From the NCBI GenBank assembly GCA_016188575.1, contig JACPHN010000262.1:1-30060 (forward strand): 30,060 nt of DNA, written 5' to 3'. The notes beneath the pieces were generated by a model. It was not told the DNA's origin. It worked only from the letters and a program-made list of their open reading frames with translations, and did not search any database. Origin of the DNA: Candidatus Schekmanbacteria bacterium (GTDB lineage: Bacteria > CSSED10-310 > JACPHN01). Made by a program: the position numbers and the translations under genes. Positions 1-7,673 of the stretch are shown here, piece after piece (positions within the stretch are counted from its first letter, which is position 1; each line of letters begins with the position of its first letter).

Positions 1-460
1 AGGTGCCCGAGCCCCACACCGCGGTTTCGACCGCGCCGGCGGCGCCGACCCGAAACGCCACCGGCGCTCCGGGCGCCGCGCCCTCGACCTCCAGCGTGTC
101 CGCGATATCGCCCGGCACATCGAGAGAATAGATGGCCTGGCCGTCGACCATGCGCACCGCGCTCCGCGCCAGCTCGCGGCCCGCGACCCAAGCGGTCACC
201 GCCACGCCGGCGGGGACGGTGCCGCCATTCACGCTCACCGCACCATAGAACCCGGCGGCCAGCAGCGGCGGGGTGCTCGCGCCCGCGCCCACGACCGGCG
301 CGAACAGCGCGCCGGCCAGAATCAGCGCCATGCCGGCGAGCCGGCGCCACGGCCGCGATCGGTGATTCGCCTCGCGGCGGCGCCGCTCGATGGCGGCCAC
401 GTCACCCGCGGAGGCGCGACAGTCCAGATGGCGATGCTGACAGACGGAACGGCTGAGCAT
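1..460 (-). CDS. N-terminal part of a secreted or surface protein of unknown function (runs off left edge)
   Basis: An open frame of 153 codons begins at an ATG at 460 and continues past the left edge, so the C terminus is missing. A GGAGG lies six bases upstream of this ATG, which is why I chose it. The protein has an unusually long, Arg-rich N-region of about 42 residues, then a hydrophobic segment at about residues 43-62 (MALILAGALFAP), consistent with a signal peptide or membrane anchor. After it comes FYGAVSVNGGTVPAGVAVTAW, a small beta-rich, Gly/Val-rich stretch resembling carboxypeptidase-regulatory or Ig-like domains of exported bacterial proteins; that resemblance is my reading only. 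A second possible start is the internal ATG at the hydrophobic segment, but it lacks a comparable ribosome site. I do not recognise the family. Confidence 0.7.
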   Translation of the reverse strand, partial: MLSRSVCQHRHLDCRASAGDVAAIERRRREANHRSRPWRRLAGMALILAGALFAPVVGAGASTPPLLAAGFYGAVSVNGGTVPAGVAVTAWVAGRELARSAVRMVDGQAIYSLDVPGDIADTLEVEGAAPGAPVAFRVGAAGAVETAVWGSGT

Positions 461-623
461 GGTGGTCCTCCGCAGGGGGTGTCGGGGTGAACGCGCGCGC
501 AAGAGCGACAACCATCGGCCGCGGGCACAAGGCGGCCCTGCGGCTGAGCTCTCGAGATTGGCAGGAGGGGCGGGATCGCCCGAATGTGCGGCGCGAAGGC
601 CGCGGCCAGGCGCTAGCGAGCGC

Positions 624-644
624 GGAAGGAAGGAAGGAAGGAAG
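624..644. repeat. GGAA tetranucleotide microsatellite, five copies
   Basis: Five perfect tandem GGAA units (624-643) plus one further G are followed by a break in the pattern. The tract lies about 164 bases upstream of the start of the left-edge secreted-protein gene. Tetranucleotide tracts can change length by slippage, and upstream of a surface-protein gene this could tune expression. At five copies the tract is short for efficient slippage. Confidence 0.8.
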
Positions 645-870
645 CAAAAGCCGTGCCACGGCCCATCGACGCGCCACTAATGGGCACAGCCCTGCTCCGC
701 TTTTCTACTTCCCACGTCATCTCGAGCTCTCGCGCCTGGCTATTTCGCCCACCGCCGGCGGCACGCGGCCGCGACGGACCCGCGGGCGAAGCGGCGCGAT
801 TCCTCGCGCCGCCACGGTCATGGTCGCACGCTCACACGACCTCGTCAAGTGCAAGCATTTGAAGCCGAAA

Positions 871-989
871 CGCAAGCAAACCTTGCACCCCGGCGCGCCC
901 TTTTTTCCCCCGCCACGATGGCACAACCATCGCCTTTCGCCCCGACCCGCCGCGCTCCCCCGCCGCCCCGCAAGCAAACCTTGCACCCC
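871..989. repeat. 21-bp direct repeat, two exact copies (871-891 and 969-989)
   Basis: The same 21 bases (CGCAAGCAAACCTTGCACCC plus one C) occur at 871-891 and 969-989, 98 bases apart start to start. Each copy contains the small palindromic element GCAAG...CTTGC. The repeats sit in non-coding DNA near transposon remnants. They could be paired binding sites, remnants of a dispersed repeat, or a duplication made by insertion. Confidence 0.75.
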
Positions 990-1129
990 CCTCAATCTAC
1001 CGACCTCTTCGAAGTCGGCGTGACAATGCCTCGCGCCGTCTCCAGGCGATCAGCGGTCTCCAGCTCCGGAGCGACAAGGAGGTCAACATCAAAGCAATTC
1101 GGCTGAGCGCCGCTTCGACCCGTCCGGGG

Positions 1130-1246
1130 TGCAGCGAGAAGATTCGAGCTCGCCACCTCGAACGACTCGCGATCGTCTACGTGCGGCAGTCGACCGTGCA
1201 GCAAGTCGACCGGCATCGAGAATCAGCGCAGAGGAGTGAGCTTGGT
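1130..1246 (+). pseudogene. Serine site-specific recombinase (resolvase family), N-terminal fragment
   Basis: The frame containing 1181 reads SEKIRARHLERLAIVYVRQS and continues TVQQVDRHRES before losing resemblance. The core YVRQST...RES is the signature start of large serine recombinases, where the Ser after VRQ (codon at 1190) is the catalytic nucleophile. Only about 36 residues are recognisable. The rest of the catalytic core, the recombinase domain and the zinc ribbon are absent. About 60 bases downstream a different element fragment (TnpB) starts in the same frame. I infer a decayed remnant; it has no clear start codon or ribosome site. Confidence 0.7.
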
Positions 1247-1309
1247 GGAGACCAAGAGGGAACCGCGCGCCTTTCTTCACTCAGCACTCAGCACTTTCCC
1301 TTGCAGCAG

Positions 1310-1624
1310 TCCGCCGAGCTGGTTGGGCGCACCGCGCTGCTCGCCAGCGAAAAGCTCGCAGTCGTCAACATGACGCGCAGCGCTCGCGGTACGGTCGAAG
1401 CCCCTGGCAAGAATGACCGGCAGAAGGCCGGGTTGAATAAGAGCATCCTTGACAGCGCGCCGGCGGCCTTTCTGGGAATGGTGCAGTACAAAGCGGCAAA
1501 GGCTGGTATCGCGCTGGTAGAAGCGCCCACGCGGACGATCAAGCCGTCGCAGACCCGTCCGGCGTGCGGCTGGCAACATAAGAAGACGCTCGCGGAACGG
1601 GTACACCGCTGCGCGTGCGGCTGC
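1310..1624 (+). pseudogene. tnpB: TnpB (IS200/IS605-type RNA-guided nuclease) C-terminal fragment, decayed
   Basis: The frame reads ALLASEKLAVVNMTRSARG, then VEAPGKN, KAGLNKSILD, FLGMVQYKA, IKPSQTRPACG, KKTLAERVHRCACGC. This is the conserved C-terminal half of TnpB/OrfB proteins: the RuvC-II segment with its Glu (SEKL) followed by the zinc-ribbon segment. The N-terminal half and RuvC-I Asp are missing. The first zinc Cys of the ribbon (normally QTCPACG) is Arg here. The frame diverges just after the last ribbon Cys, before the RuvC-III Asp (normally in DRD). It cannot encode an active nuclease. No TnpA gene or intact ends were found. It shares a frame with the resolvase remnant upstream, probably by chance. 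Confidence 0.85.
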
Positions 1625-1642
1625 GATGCCTTTTGGTTTCGC

Positions 1643-1716
1643 GTCTTGAGTTTGGAGTTTCGAGCTCGAAGAGGGTGAGCTCTTCAACTCGAAACTAGAA
1701 ACCCGAAACTCAAGAC
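1643..1716. repeat. 74-bp imperfect inverted repeat, possible terminator
   Basis: The outer arms GTCTTGAGTTT (1643-1653) and AAACTCAAGAC (1706-1716) are exact reverse complements. The interior adds CGAGCTCGAAGAG against CTCTTCAACTCG. The centre is more AT-rich than its surroundings. It starts 19 bases after the last TnpB-like codon and about 180 bases beyond the stop of the glycosyltransferase gene at 1895. It may be the transcription end of the long minus-strand array, the end of the decayed element, or a dispersed palindromic repeat. No U-run follows on either strand. Confidence 0.55.
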
Positions 1717-1800
1717 TGATTCCGGCCAGCGAGCCGGTGTGTCTTCACTTCGCGATGTCCCAGGGGCCAGGAGCCGAGCGCAGCGAGGTCTGGAGCAGCG

Positions 1801-1821
1801 CCCACCGCCGAAGCCGGTGGG
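1801..1821 (-). terminator. GC-rich hairpin downstream of the long minus-strand array
   Basis: CCCACCG and CGGTGGG form a perfect 7-bp stem with a 7-base loop, about 75 bases beyond the stop codon of the last gene of the array. It is not followed by a U-run, so it is only a weak candidate for intrinsic termination. Confidence 0.35.
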
Positions 1822-1894
1822 AGGGTTGCCGAGTTGGCCCAGGTGTGCAGGGGCCGCCCCCCGATTCCCCTGCCTGTTCGACGTAGCCCACGCG

Positions 1895-4147
1895 CTACCT
1901 GAGAGCGGGGCAGGTCTCCCAAACCGGTTCGCGAAACCGCACCCCGACCGGCGACTCCGCGCCGTCGCTGGCGGCGCGCCAGGTCAGAGCGGCGCGCGCA
2001 GTCGTGGCCTCGGCTGGGATGGTCGTCGCGAGCACGACCTCTCGCTCCAGACGCGGGAACTCCAGCCGCAGCTCCCGCCTCGTCGTCGCCGTCGGCCCTC
2101 CATCGCGCTCGATGTCGTCGGGCAGCAGGCGCAGAGTTGCAGTGACCGAGCCCGGACATGGGCGCGGAGCCGCGCCGCCGGACGACGCCACCAGTGCAAC
2201 CACCGTCCGCAGGCAAAGCGTGCGGAGCATGACGGCATGCGGTTCGCCTGATGCCCGGGTGGCGGCGACTTCGCGTCCCCTATTCTCGGCACTCATTGGC
2301 GCCGGAATGCCGATCTCGAGCTCACCCTCGAGCGGCGCGAGGACTCCACGCTCCTTCCAGCCTTCCTCATCGACAGAGACGGTCGCAAACCCAGGGAGCC
2401 GCCCCGCGGCCGCGGCCAGCTCGTTCCAGAGCCGACTGCGGTCAGGCGCCGGGGGGCGAGGAAGGAGCAGCCAGAAGCGGTCGACGCGGCCGGCGGTGCG
2501 ATAGTGCTCCGCCAGGTACGCGGCGACGAGCGGCGCATAGCGATCGAAGCGGCGGGACGGAATGTCGTCGATCGCCACCATGCCGAGGACGATGGGCGGG
2601 TTGGAGGCCCTCGCGAGGTCGGCGGTAAGCCGCTGCTGGCCCCCCGGCAGGCCCGCCTCAGGCGGCAGCAAGAAGTCAATTGGAAGGGGGCTTGGGCGGT
2701 TCGCCAGGAAGTTCCAGATGGGCTGCATGGGGAGGCCCACGAGCGGCTGGCCGCGCGGAACTTGCTCTTCGATGAGCTGCAGGACGCTGGAAACGACGGT
2801 CTGATAAAAGCGCGAAACTCGGATCGGCGCCTTCGGATGCGACAGGTCTACCCAGTCGTCCCCTACCCCGTACCACGGCGAGCCGCACGGCTCGGGAAAA
2901 ATGACCAGCGCTGCGGTGGCGAATCCCGCACAAAGGTAGGCGTATATCGCCCAGGCGGTGACGCGCCGCCCGGATCCCGTCCGCAGAAACGCAAACCTGG
3001 CCCGATTCAGGGCGCCAGCGGGGCCGAGGTCCACCGCCTGGCGCCGCCACGGCCCCCGGGATGCGCGACAGACCAGCGCTGCCCAGAGCGCAAGATAGGG
3101 AGGAAGCGCCCGCGCCACGTTACCGAAACCGCTCCGCCACCACAGCATGGGTAGCGCATACCCGCCCACCAGAGCGAGCAATATCGCGCTTCGGCAACCT
3201 CGCGGCGATCCTGGCCTCAGGGACCAGGAACGCGCGGCGGTGCCCTGGCCGCACCACGCGATCAGTGCCACCAAGGCAACGCCCAGCGTGGATAGGAACG
3301 CCGCTCCGACGATCGCCGGCTCCGCGAGGCGCACCGGCAGCCAGCGGAGCGCGGCGAAGCGGTCTGGAACCGTGGACAGCAGGGGGAGCCCCCAGTCTGC
3401 TCCGGCCTTCCAGAACATGTCCCAAAGCTTCTCCGTCACGCTCTGTGCAGTTCCGCCGCTGGCGCGGCCACCGCGGCTGATGAAGTTGAGCGCGGCAAAC
3501 ACACTTGTGCCGCAGAGCACAGCACCTCCGCACGCTGCGAGGCGCGACGCGCTGGGGATGCGCCGGGCCGCCAGAAATTCGGCGGCGAGCACGGCCGCCA
3601 CCGCCACTGGGAAGAGCTCATTGCGCAAGAGCGCGACGCCGATCAGCGCGGTGGAGAGCCAGATCGCGTACTGCCGTGCCGCAGAGGCGGCCACCACCAT
3701 GAGCGCGCCAAGCGCCAGGTCGCGCTGAAAATAGTACCCTGGCGCCGCGACGATGACTGCCGAGGCCAGCGCGCACGCCGCCGCCCGTGCCCTGCCGGGG
3801 CGCGCCAGCAAGGTGGTCGCGAACACCGTAAAGGCAACGACGGCAGCCCCGAGCACCGCGCCAAGAAGACGCGGACCCATGAGCGAACCGCCGGCGAGCC
3901 GCAACGCGGCCAACCCCAGCAGATAGCGCCCCGGAGCGTAGGCAAAAAAATCTCGCTGCGGCCACTGCCCATTCAGCATGCGCTCGGCGCCCGCGGGGAC
4001 GATGCCCTCGTCCCAAAGATTCAAGCCCCGCGCCGCGGCCGCGACGAAGACAACCAGGGAGGCGGCGGCGAGCAGGGCGCTCAGCCGCACGGGAGACGCC
4101 ACGTGGCGCACTCGCCACGGCCGTCGGGGCCGTCTCATGTCCGTCAT
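1895..4147 (-). CDS. Polytopic membrane glycosyltransferase, ArnT/PMT-like (GT-C fold)
   Basis: This 750-residue protein has an Arg-rich cytoplasmic N terminus and a first membrane segment at about 22-41. The conserved acidic pair of GT-C enzymes lies in the first outer loop (LNLWDEG, Asp46-Glu47). Next comes a segment like that of ArnT/PMT_2 proteins (RDFFAYAPGRYLLGL). Many further hydrophobic segments reach about residue 430, followed by a long soluble C-terminal part. Such enzymes use polyprenyl-phosphate sugars to glycosylate lipids, polysaccharides or proteins on the outer face of the inner membrane. The start codon overlaps the stop of the GT2 gene upstream by four bases (4144-4147), implying translational coupling. 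It is the last gene of the minus-strand array, after an O-antigen exporter, so I infer a role in surface polysaccharide assembly. The exact sugar and acceptor are not evident. Confidence 0.8.
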   Translation of the reverse strand: MTDMRRPRRPWRVRHVASPVRLSALLAAASLVVFVAAAARGLNLWDEGIVPAGAERMLNGQWPQRDFFAYAPGRYLLGLAALRLAGGSLMGPRLLGAVLGAAVVAFTVFATTLLARPGRARAAACALASAVIVAAPGYYFQRDLALGALMVVAASAARQYAIWLSTALIGVALLRNELFPVAVAAVLAAEFLAARRIPSASRLAACGGAVLCGTSVFAALNFISRGGRASGGTAQSVTEKLWDMFWKAGADWGLPLLSTVPDRFAALRWLPVRLAEPAIVGAAFLSTLGVALVALIAWCGQGTAARSWSLRPGSPRGCRSAILLALVGGYALPMLWWRSGFGNVARALPPYLALWAALVCRASRGPWRRQAVDLGPAGALNRARFAFLRTGSGRRVTAWAIYAYLCAGFATAALVIFPEPCGSPWYGVGDDWVDLSHPKAPIRVSRFYQTVVSSVLQLIEEQVPRGQPLVGLPMQPIWNFLANRPSPLPIDFLLPPEAGLPGGQQRLTADLARASNPPIVLGMVAIDDIPSRRFDRYAPLVAAYLAEHYRTAGRVDRFWLLLPRPPAPDRSRLWNELAAAAGRLPGFATVSVDEEGWKERGVLAPLEGELEIGIPAPMSAENRGREVAATRASGEPHAVMLRTLCLRTVVALVASSGGAAPRPCPGSVTATLRLLPDDIERDGGPTATTRRELRLEFPRLEREVVLATTIPAEATTARAALTWRAASDGAESPVGVRFREPVWETCPALR

Positions 4148-5433
4148 CCTGCCGCGTCCGGGCCCGCGCCACCCGCCCCCGACAGCAACCGCGCCAGGTC
4201 GAAGCTCTGCGCGGCGGCTTCCTGCGCGACACGGTAGGCCGGGCGGTGCGACGCCGGATGAAGTGGGTCACCCACCAGTGACCAGACTTCCTCGTCGCTC
4301 CGCCGGCGCGCCGCCTGGATCAGCGCGCGCTTCGCGAATGCTCGCGGCAAGAGCTCCACCACGCGGTCAAGCCCAGCAAACGCTGCCAGCCCAAGATCGG
4401 CGCCGCCATCCTGGCGAGCCGAGAACCGCCGCGGCCCCCGGAGCCTCGCCGCGATCCGCCGTACGCCCGCGCGCAGCCCTACCGTTCGCACCGCCGCCAG
4501 CAGGAGCGAAAGCCGGCAGGTCAGGTATTGCCATGCGCATCGCCACCCACCGCGAGCGGGCCGGCACACGCTTGCGAGCGGTTGCAGGCCCACCTGGCAA
4601 TCGAGCGCCGCGCGCCGGATCGCCAGCAGCAGCGCCGCAGGCAACGTGGCGCCGAGCACGCCGTCTTCCGTGTTCTTGATCACCGTCAGGATGGCGTTGC
4701 GCTCCATCAGCGACCGCTTCCATGCAGCTCCGAAGGCGCTCGCCGTTCCTCCCTGCCGGTGATACACGACGGCCGTCGGGCAATACAGGACTTCATAGCC
4801 GAGCACCCACAACCGCCAACCGAGATCCACGTCCTCGTAGTAGGCAAAGTAGTCCTCGTCGAAGCCGCCACAGTCGAGGAATACCTGCCGCCTGACGAGC
4901 ATGGCGCACCCGCACGCGAACGGAATCCGGCGGAGCTCGCGCTCGTGCCGCACCGCCTCGGCGCCATCTCCGTGGCCTTCCTGGAAGCCCAGGCCGGCGA
5001 ACGACAGGCGCGCGCCCGCAAAGTCGATGCGCTCACCGTCCCAGCTCAGGATCCGCGCACCGACGCAGACGGCGCGGGGCGAAGTGCCGCTCGCCGCCAC
5101 CAGCTCGCGCACCAGGGACGGAGAGAAGCGCGTGTCATTGTTCAGCAACAGCAAATAGTCGCTTCGCGCGGCGGCGGCGGCCTGATTGTTGGGCTGCGCG
5201 AATCCGAGGTTTGCGGAATTTTCAAGCAGCCGGGCGCCGGGCGCATGGGCCCGCACAAATGACCGTGACCCGTCCGTGGAGGCGTTATCGACAACGATCA
5301 GGTCGAGCCGATCAGCGGGATAGTCGACGCCTGCCGCACATGCGAGAAAGCCCCGTAGATGCTCGCGGCCATTGTGATTCACCGTGACAATCGTCACGGA
5401 GGGGAGACCCTGGGATTCCCACATAGCGCCCAT
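4144..5433 (-). CDS. Family 2 glycosyltransferase, rhamnosyltransferase-like
   Basis: This 429-residue protein has a GT-A fold at its N terminus. SVTIVTVNHNG at residues 12-22 starts the nucleotide-binding domain, VVDNASTDGS at 47-56 is the classic GT2 motif, and NLGFAQPNNQ follows at 75-84. The metal-binding DxD equivalent is NND at 98-100. GGFDEDYFAYYEDVDLGWRL supplies the acidic region containing the probable catalytic base. This arrangement is typical of dTDP-rhamnosyl and related transferases of O-antigen assembly. The C-terminal 150 residues are less conserved. Start choice is uncertain between ATG 5433 and ATG 5424; neither has a strong ribosome site. It lies 22 bases after wzt and overlaps the next glycosyltransferase by four bases. 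It presumably builds the glycan exported by Wzm/Wzt. Confidence 0.88.
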   Translation of the reverse strand: MGAMWESQGLPSVTIVTVNHNGREHLRGFLACAAGVDYPADRLDLIVVDNASTDGSRSFVRAHAPGARLLENSANLGFAQPNNQAAAAARSDYLLLLNNDTRFSPSLVRELVAASGTSPRAVCVGARILSWDGERIDFAGARLSFAGLGFQEGHGDGAEAVRHERELRRIPFACGCAMLVRRQVFLDCGGFDEDYFAYYEDVDLGWRLWVLGYEVLYCPTAVVYHRQGGTASAFGAAWKRSLMERNAILTVIKNTEDGVLGATLPAALLLAIRRAALDCQVGLQPLASVCRPARGGWRCAWQYLTCRLSLLLAAVRTVGLRAGVRRIAARLRGPRRFSARQDGGADLGLAAFAGLDRVVELLPRAFAKRALIQAARRRSDEEVWSLVGDPLHPASHRPAYRVAQEAAAQSFDLARLLSGAGGAGPDAAG

Positions 5434-5455
5434 CCGCGAGCGCCGCGACGACGAG

Positions 5456-6859
5456 CTACCGCAGCCGCGCGAATGTAACCTCCGTGTCGAAGTAGGTTAC
5501 CCCATAGACGGGGAAAGCATCGGCCGCCACTACCTCGAAGGTCAGCGCCTGGTTGATCCAGTCCATGTAGTCGAGGTCGTTGAGGCTGTACGAGAGTCCA
5601 GGGGCCAGCGAATAGCTGCCGGGTCGGAGCCTGAGCGTGAGGCGGAACGCCACGTCGACGACAGCGCCGGCCCCGGGGCACGGCAGCTCCGCACCGCAGG
5701 TGTGCGTGTTGACGCCAATCACGTCGTATCCGCGATGGTCGCGCAACATGAAGCCGAGAATGGGTGCGGTGATGGGGTTGGCATAATAGGTCGTGACTAC
5801 CACGGTGACCTCTCTGCCGTACACGACACTGTTGGACGGGACATTGTCGTGGTCGCGAAGGCGGATATCTATAATTTCGCCTTCGCGTGTCCCATAACGC
5901 TTGTTGTTGGCAACGGCCGCGTTGAAGGCGTGCCGGCGTGCCCATAGCTCCGGGCCGAGCGCTTCCGCGGTGCAGGGCGCGGCAAGCGGGCGCCGCTCGG
6001 CGAGCCCGGGTGCCGCTGGCGAGTCACCCGTCGCCTCGGTGGCGTTTGTGGTCACTGCTCGGCGCAGCTCGCGCCGGCCGGCCACCGCCCGGCGATCCTG
6101 CTCGAAACGGATCCGATGATAATCGTCGATGACGGCGCCGGGGTCGCCATACTCGAGGCGCTGTCCCGCGTAGAGCAGCATGGCGCGGTTGCACATGCTC
6201 TTGATGAGATTGGGATCATGACTCACCAGCAGGATGGTGCGTCTGTTGCGCCTGAGGTCCTGAAGCCGCGAGACGCACTTGTGCTGAAAATAGGCGTCAC
6301 CTACCGACAGGGCCTCGTCGATGATGACGATGTCGGGGATCAGCTCCACGGCGCAAGCGAAGGCCAGGCGCATGAACATGCCGCTGGAATAGATGCGGAC
6401 AGGGCGATCGAAAAACTCTTCGAGCTCGGCAAAGTCCTCCACCAGCGCCACGTATCGGTCGCTGTCGGCGCTCGCAATACCCCGCAGGCTGCCGTACAGG
6501 GCGGCGTTTTCGCGCCCGGACATGTCCGGAACAAAGCCGCTGCCGAGCGCGAGCAGGGCGCTCATGGCACCGCGAACCTCGACGCGGCCCGACGTGGGCT
6601 GCTGAATTCCGCTGAGAATGCGCAACAAGGTGGATTTTCCACCGCCGTTTGGCCCGATGATCCCCAGGCATTCACCTCGCGCCACCTCGAAGCTCACGCC
6701 GCGCAACGCCTCCACGCAATCGTGGCGCTGGCGCCCTCCAGGAAGCAGTTTTTCGAGCAGCAAGTCGACGGGCCGGCGGTACAGGTTGTACGTCTTGCGG
6801 AGGTCCTCGACCCGGATGGCGACCTCAGGCTCGCATGCGCTGTCCGTCGCCTGGCTCAC
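5456..6859 (-). CDS. wzt: O-antigen ABC exporter ATPase with C-terminal carbohydrate-binding domain (Wzt)
   Basis: I place the start at GTG 6859, which overlaps the wzm stop (GTGA), giving 467 residues. The frame is open further upstream but only inside wzm. The ATPase half has Walker A GPNGGGKST at 69-77, the signature YSSGMFMRLAFA, Walker B DIVIIDEALSVGD and the switch His in SHD. This ATPase subtype (TagH/KpsT/Wzt) exports polysaccharides. From about residue 320 there is a second domain beginning with RYGTREGEI and running through VTTYYANPI and PGSYSL to the end, matching the Wzt C-terminal domain that recognises the finished O-antigen end. Its presence suggests a Wzt-type exporter with substrate selection, as in E. 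coli O8/O9a. It follows wzm and precedes two glycosyltransferases. Confidence 0.93.
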   Translation of the reverse strand: MSQATDSACEPEVAIRVEDLRKTYNLYRRPVDLLLEKLLPGGRQRHDCVEALRGVSFEVARGECLGIIGPNGGGKSTLLRILSGIQQPTSGRVEVRGAMSALLALGSGFVPDMSGRENAALYGSLRGIASADSDRYVALVEDFAELEEFFDRPVRIYSSGMFMRLAFACAVELIPDIVIIDEALSVGDAYFQHKCVSRLQDLRRNRRTILLVSHDPNLIKSMCNRAMLLYAGQRLEYGDPGAVIDDYHRIRFEQDRRAVAGRRELRRAVTTNATEATGDSPAAPGLAERRPLAAPCTAEALGPELWARRHAFNAAVANNKRYGTREGEIIDIRLRDHDNVPSNSVVYGREVTVVVTTYYANPITAPILGFMLRDHRGYDVIGVNTHTCGAELPCPGAGAVVDVAFRLTLRLRPGSYSLAPGLSYSLNDLDYMDWINQALTFEVVAADAFPVYGVTYFDTEVTFARLR

Positions 6860-7653
6860 AGGTAGTCGGGAATCTGCGGCTTCAGCGCCGTAAAGGCGCG
6901 AAATCCGGCGAAAAGGAAAAGAAGGCTGACCACCGAAAAGCCGACCAGGACATGGATTGGCGGTGAGCACTGGGCGAGAAACACTGACCGGTACGCCTCG
7001 ATGGGGTAGTAGAACGGGTTTAGCATGAGAAGAAATCGCCAGGCGGGCGGCACACTGGTCAGCGAATACACGATAGGGGTGGCGAAGAACGCGAAATTGA
7101 GGCCGATTTCGGCAAAGTGACCGAGGTCCCGAAGAAAGACGTTTACGCCGGCAAGAAACCAGAGGATACCGAGTCCCATGGCGGCGAGCAGGAGCACCAG
7201 GACAGGTGCCCAGATGAGCGCGGCTGACCAACCCATACCGGAAAACCGCAGAAAAAGGAGCAGCAAGCCGATCCAGATTGCATGGTTGAACAACGCCGCG
7301 AGCAGATACGGGATCGGCAGAGCCTCTGCCGGAAACGCCATGCGCATCACCAGGTCGCGTTGCTCGAAGAGCACCGCCGAGCCGCGCGCAATAAACTCAA
7401 AAATGGCAAACCACGGCACGAGAGCGACAATCAGAAAAAGCCCGTAGCTGTCGCTCCCATACACGTCTGAGGGGACCTTCATCCGCAGAATCGCACCGAA
7501 AACGACGGCGTACAGGGCAAATGTCGCCAGCGGACGGAGAAAAGCCCAACCGAGTCCGAGGACGGAAGACAGGTAACGGCGGCGGATGTCCACAATGGCG
7601 AGGTCGAGCAAGACACGGCGGTGGTGGAAAATCGTCTGGGCGAGTTGCTTCAT
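6856..7653 (-). CDS. wzm: O-antigen/polysaccharide ABC exporter permease (Wzm, ABC-2 type)
   Basis: This 265-residue protein has about six hydrophobic segments. The N-terminal part reads RRRYLSSVLGLGWAFLRPL, the amphipathic entry region and first membrane helix typical of ABC-2 polysaccharide permeases (Wzm, KpsM, TagG). Later segments include PWFAIFEFIARG, FFATPIVYSLTSVP and LNPFYYPIEAYRS, all hallmarks of the family. It would form the membrane channel that flips undecaprenyl-linked glycan across the inner membrane, powered by the neighbouring Wzt. The ATG at 7653 lies only 20 bases after the stop of ptsI, and its stop overlaps the wzt start. It is therefore probably cotranscribed with the PTS genes, which is an unusual neighbour. 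No strong ribosome site precedes it. Confidence 0.92.
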   Translation of the reverse strand: MKQLAQTIFHHRRVLLDLAIVDIRRRYLSSVLGLGWAFLRPLATFALYAVVFGAILRMKVPSDVYGSDSYGLFLIVALVPWFAIFEFIARGSAVLFEQRDLVMRMAFPAEALPIPYLLAALFNHAIWIGLLLLFLRFSGMGWSAALIWAPVLVLLLAAMGLGILWFLAGVNVFLRDLGHFAEIGLNFAFFATPIVYSLTSVPPAWRFLLMLNPFYYPIEAYRSVFLAQCSPPIHVLVGFSVVSLLFLFAGFRAFTALKPQIPDYL

Positions 7654-7673
7654 GGTGGTGCCAGCGGTCGGCG

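Larger units (their letters stand above)
461..1125. other. Gene-poor intergenic region
   Basis: No credible gene is seen here. Open frames on both strands translate to low-complexity Arg/Pro/Ala strings without recognisable domains. The stretch contains the left-edge gene's ribosome-binding site, a GGAA microsatellite (624-644) and a 21-bp direct repeat (871 and 969). A homopyrimidine run (positions 899-912) separates the two repeat copies. The promoter of the left-edge gene should lie here on the minus strand, but I could not identify it with confidence. Confidence 0.6.

Noticed and set aside
487-1023. A 178-codon plus-strand open frame in the left intergenic region
   Set aside because: Its translation is Arg/Pro/Ala-rich without domains, and it runs across the microsatellite and both direct repeats.
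6860-7231. N-terminal extension of Wzt by 124 codons
   Set aside because: It lies inside wzm in another frame; the GTG at 6859 overlapping the wzm stop gives the normal ATPase start.
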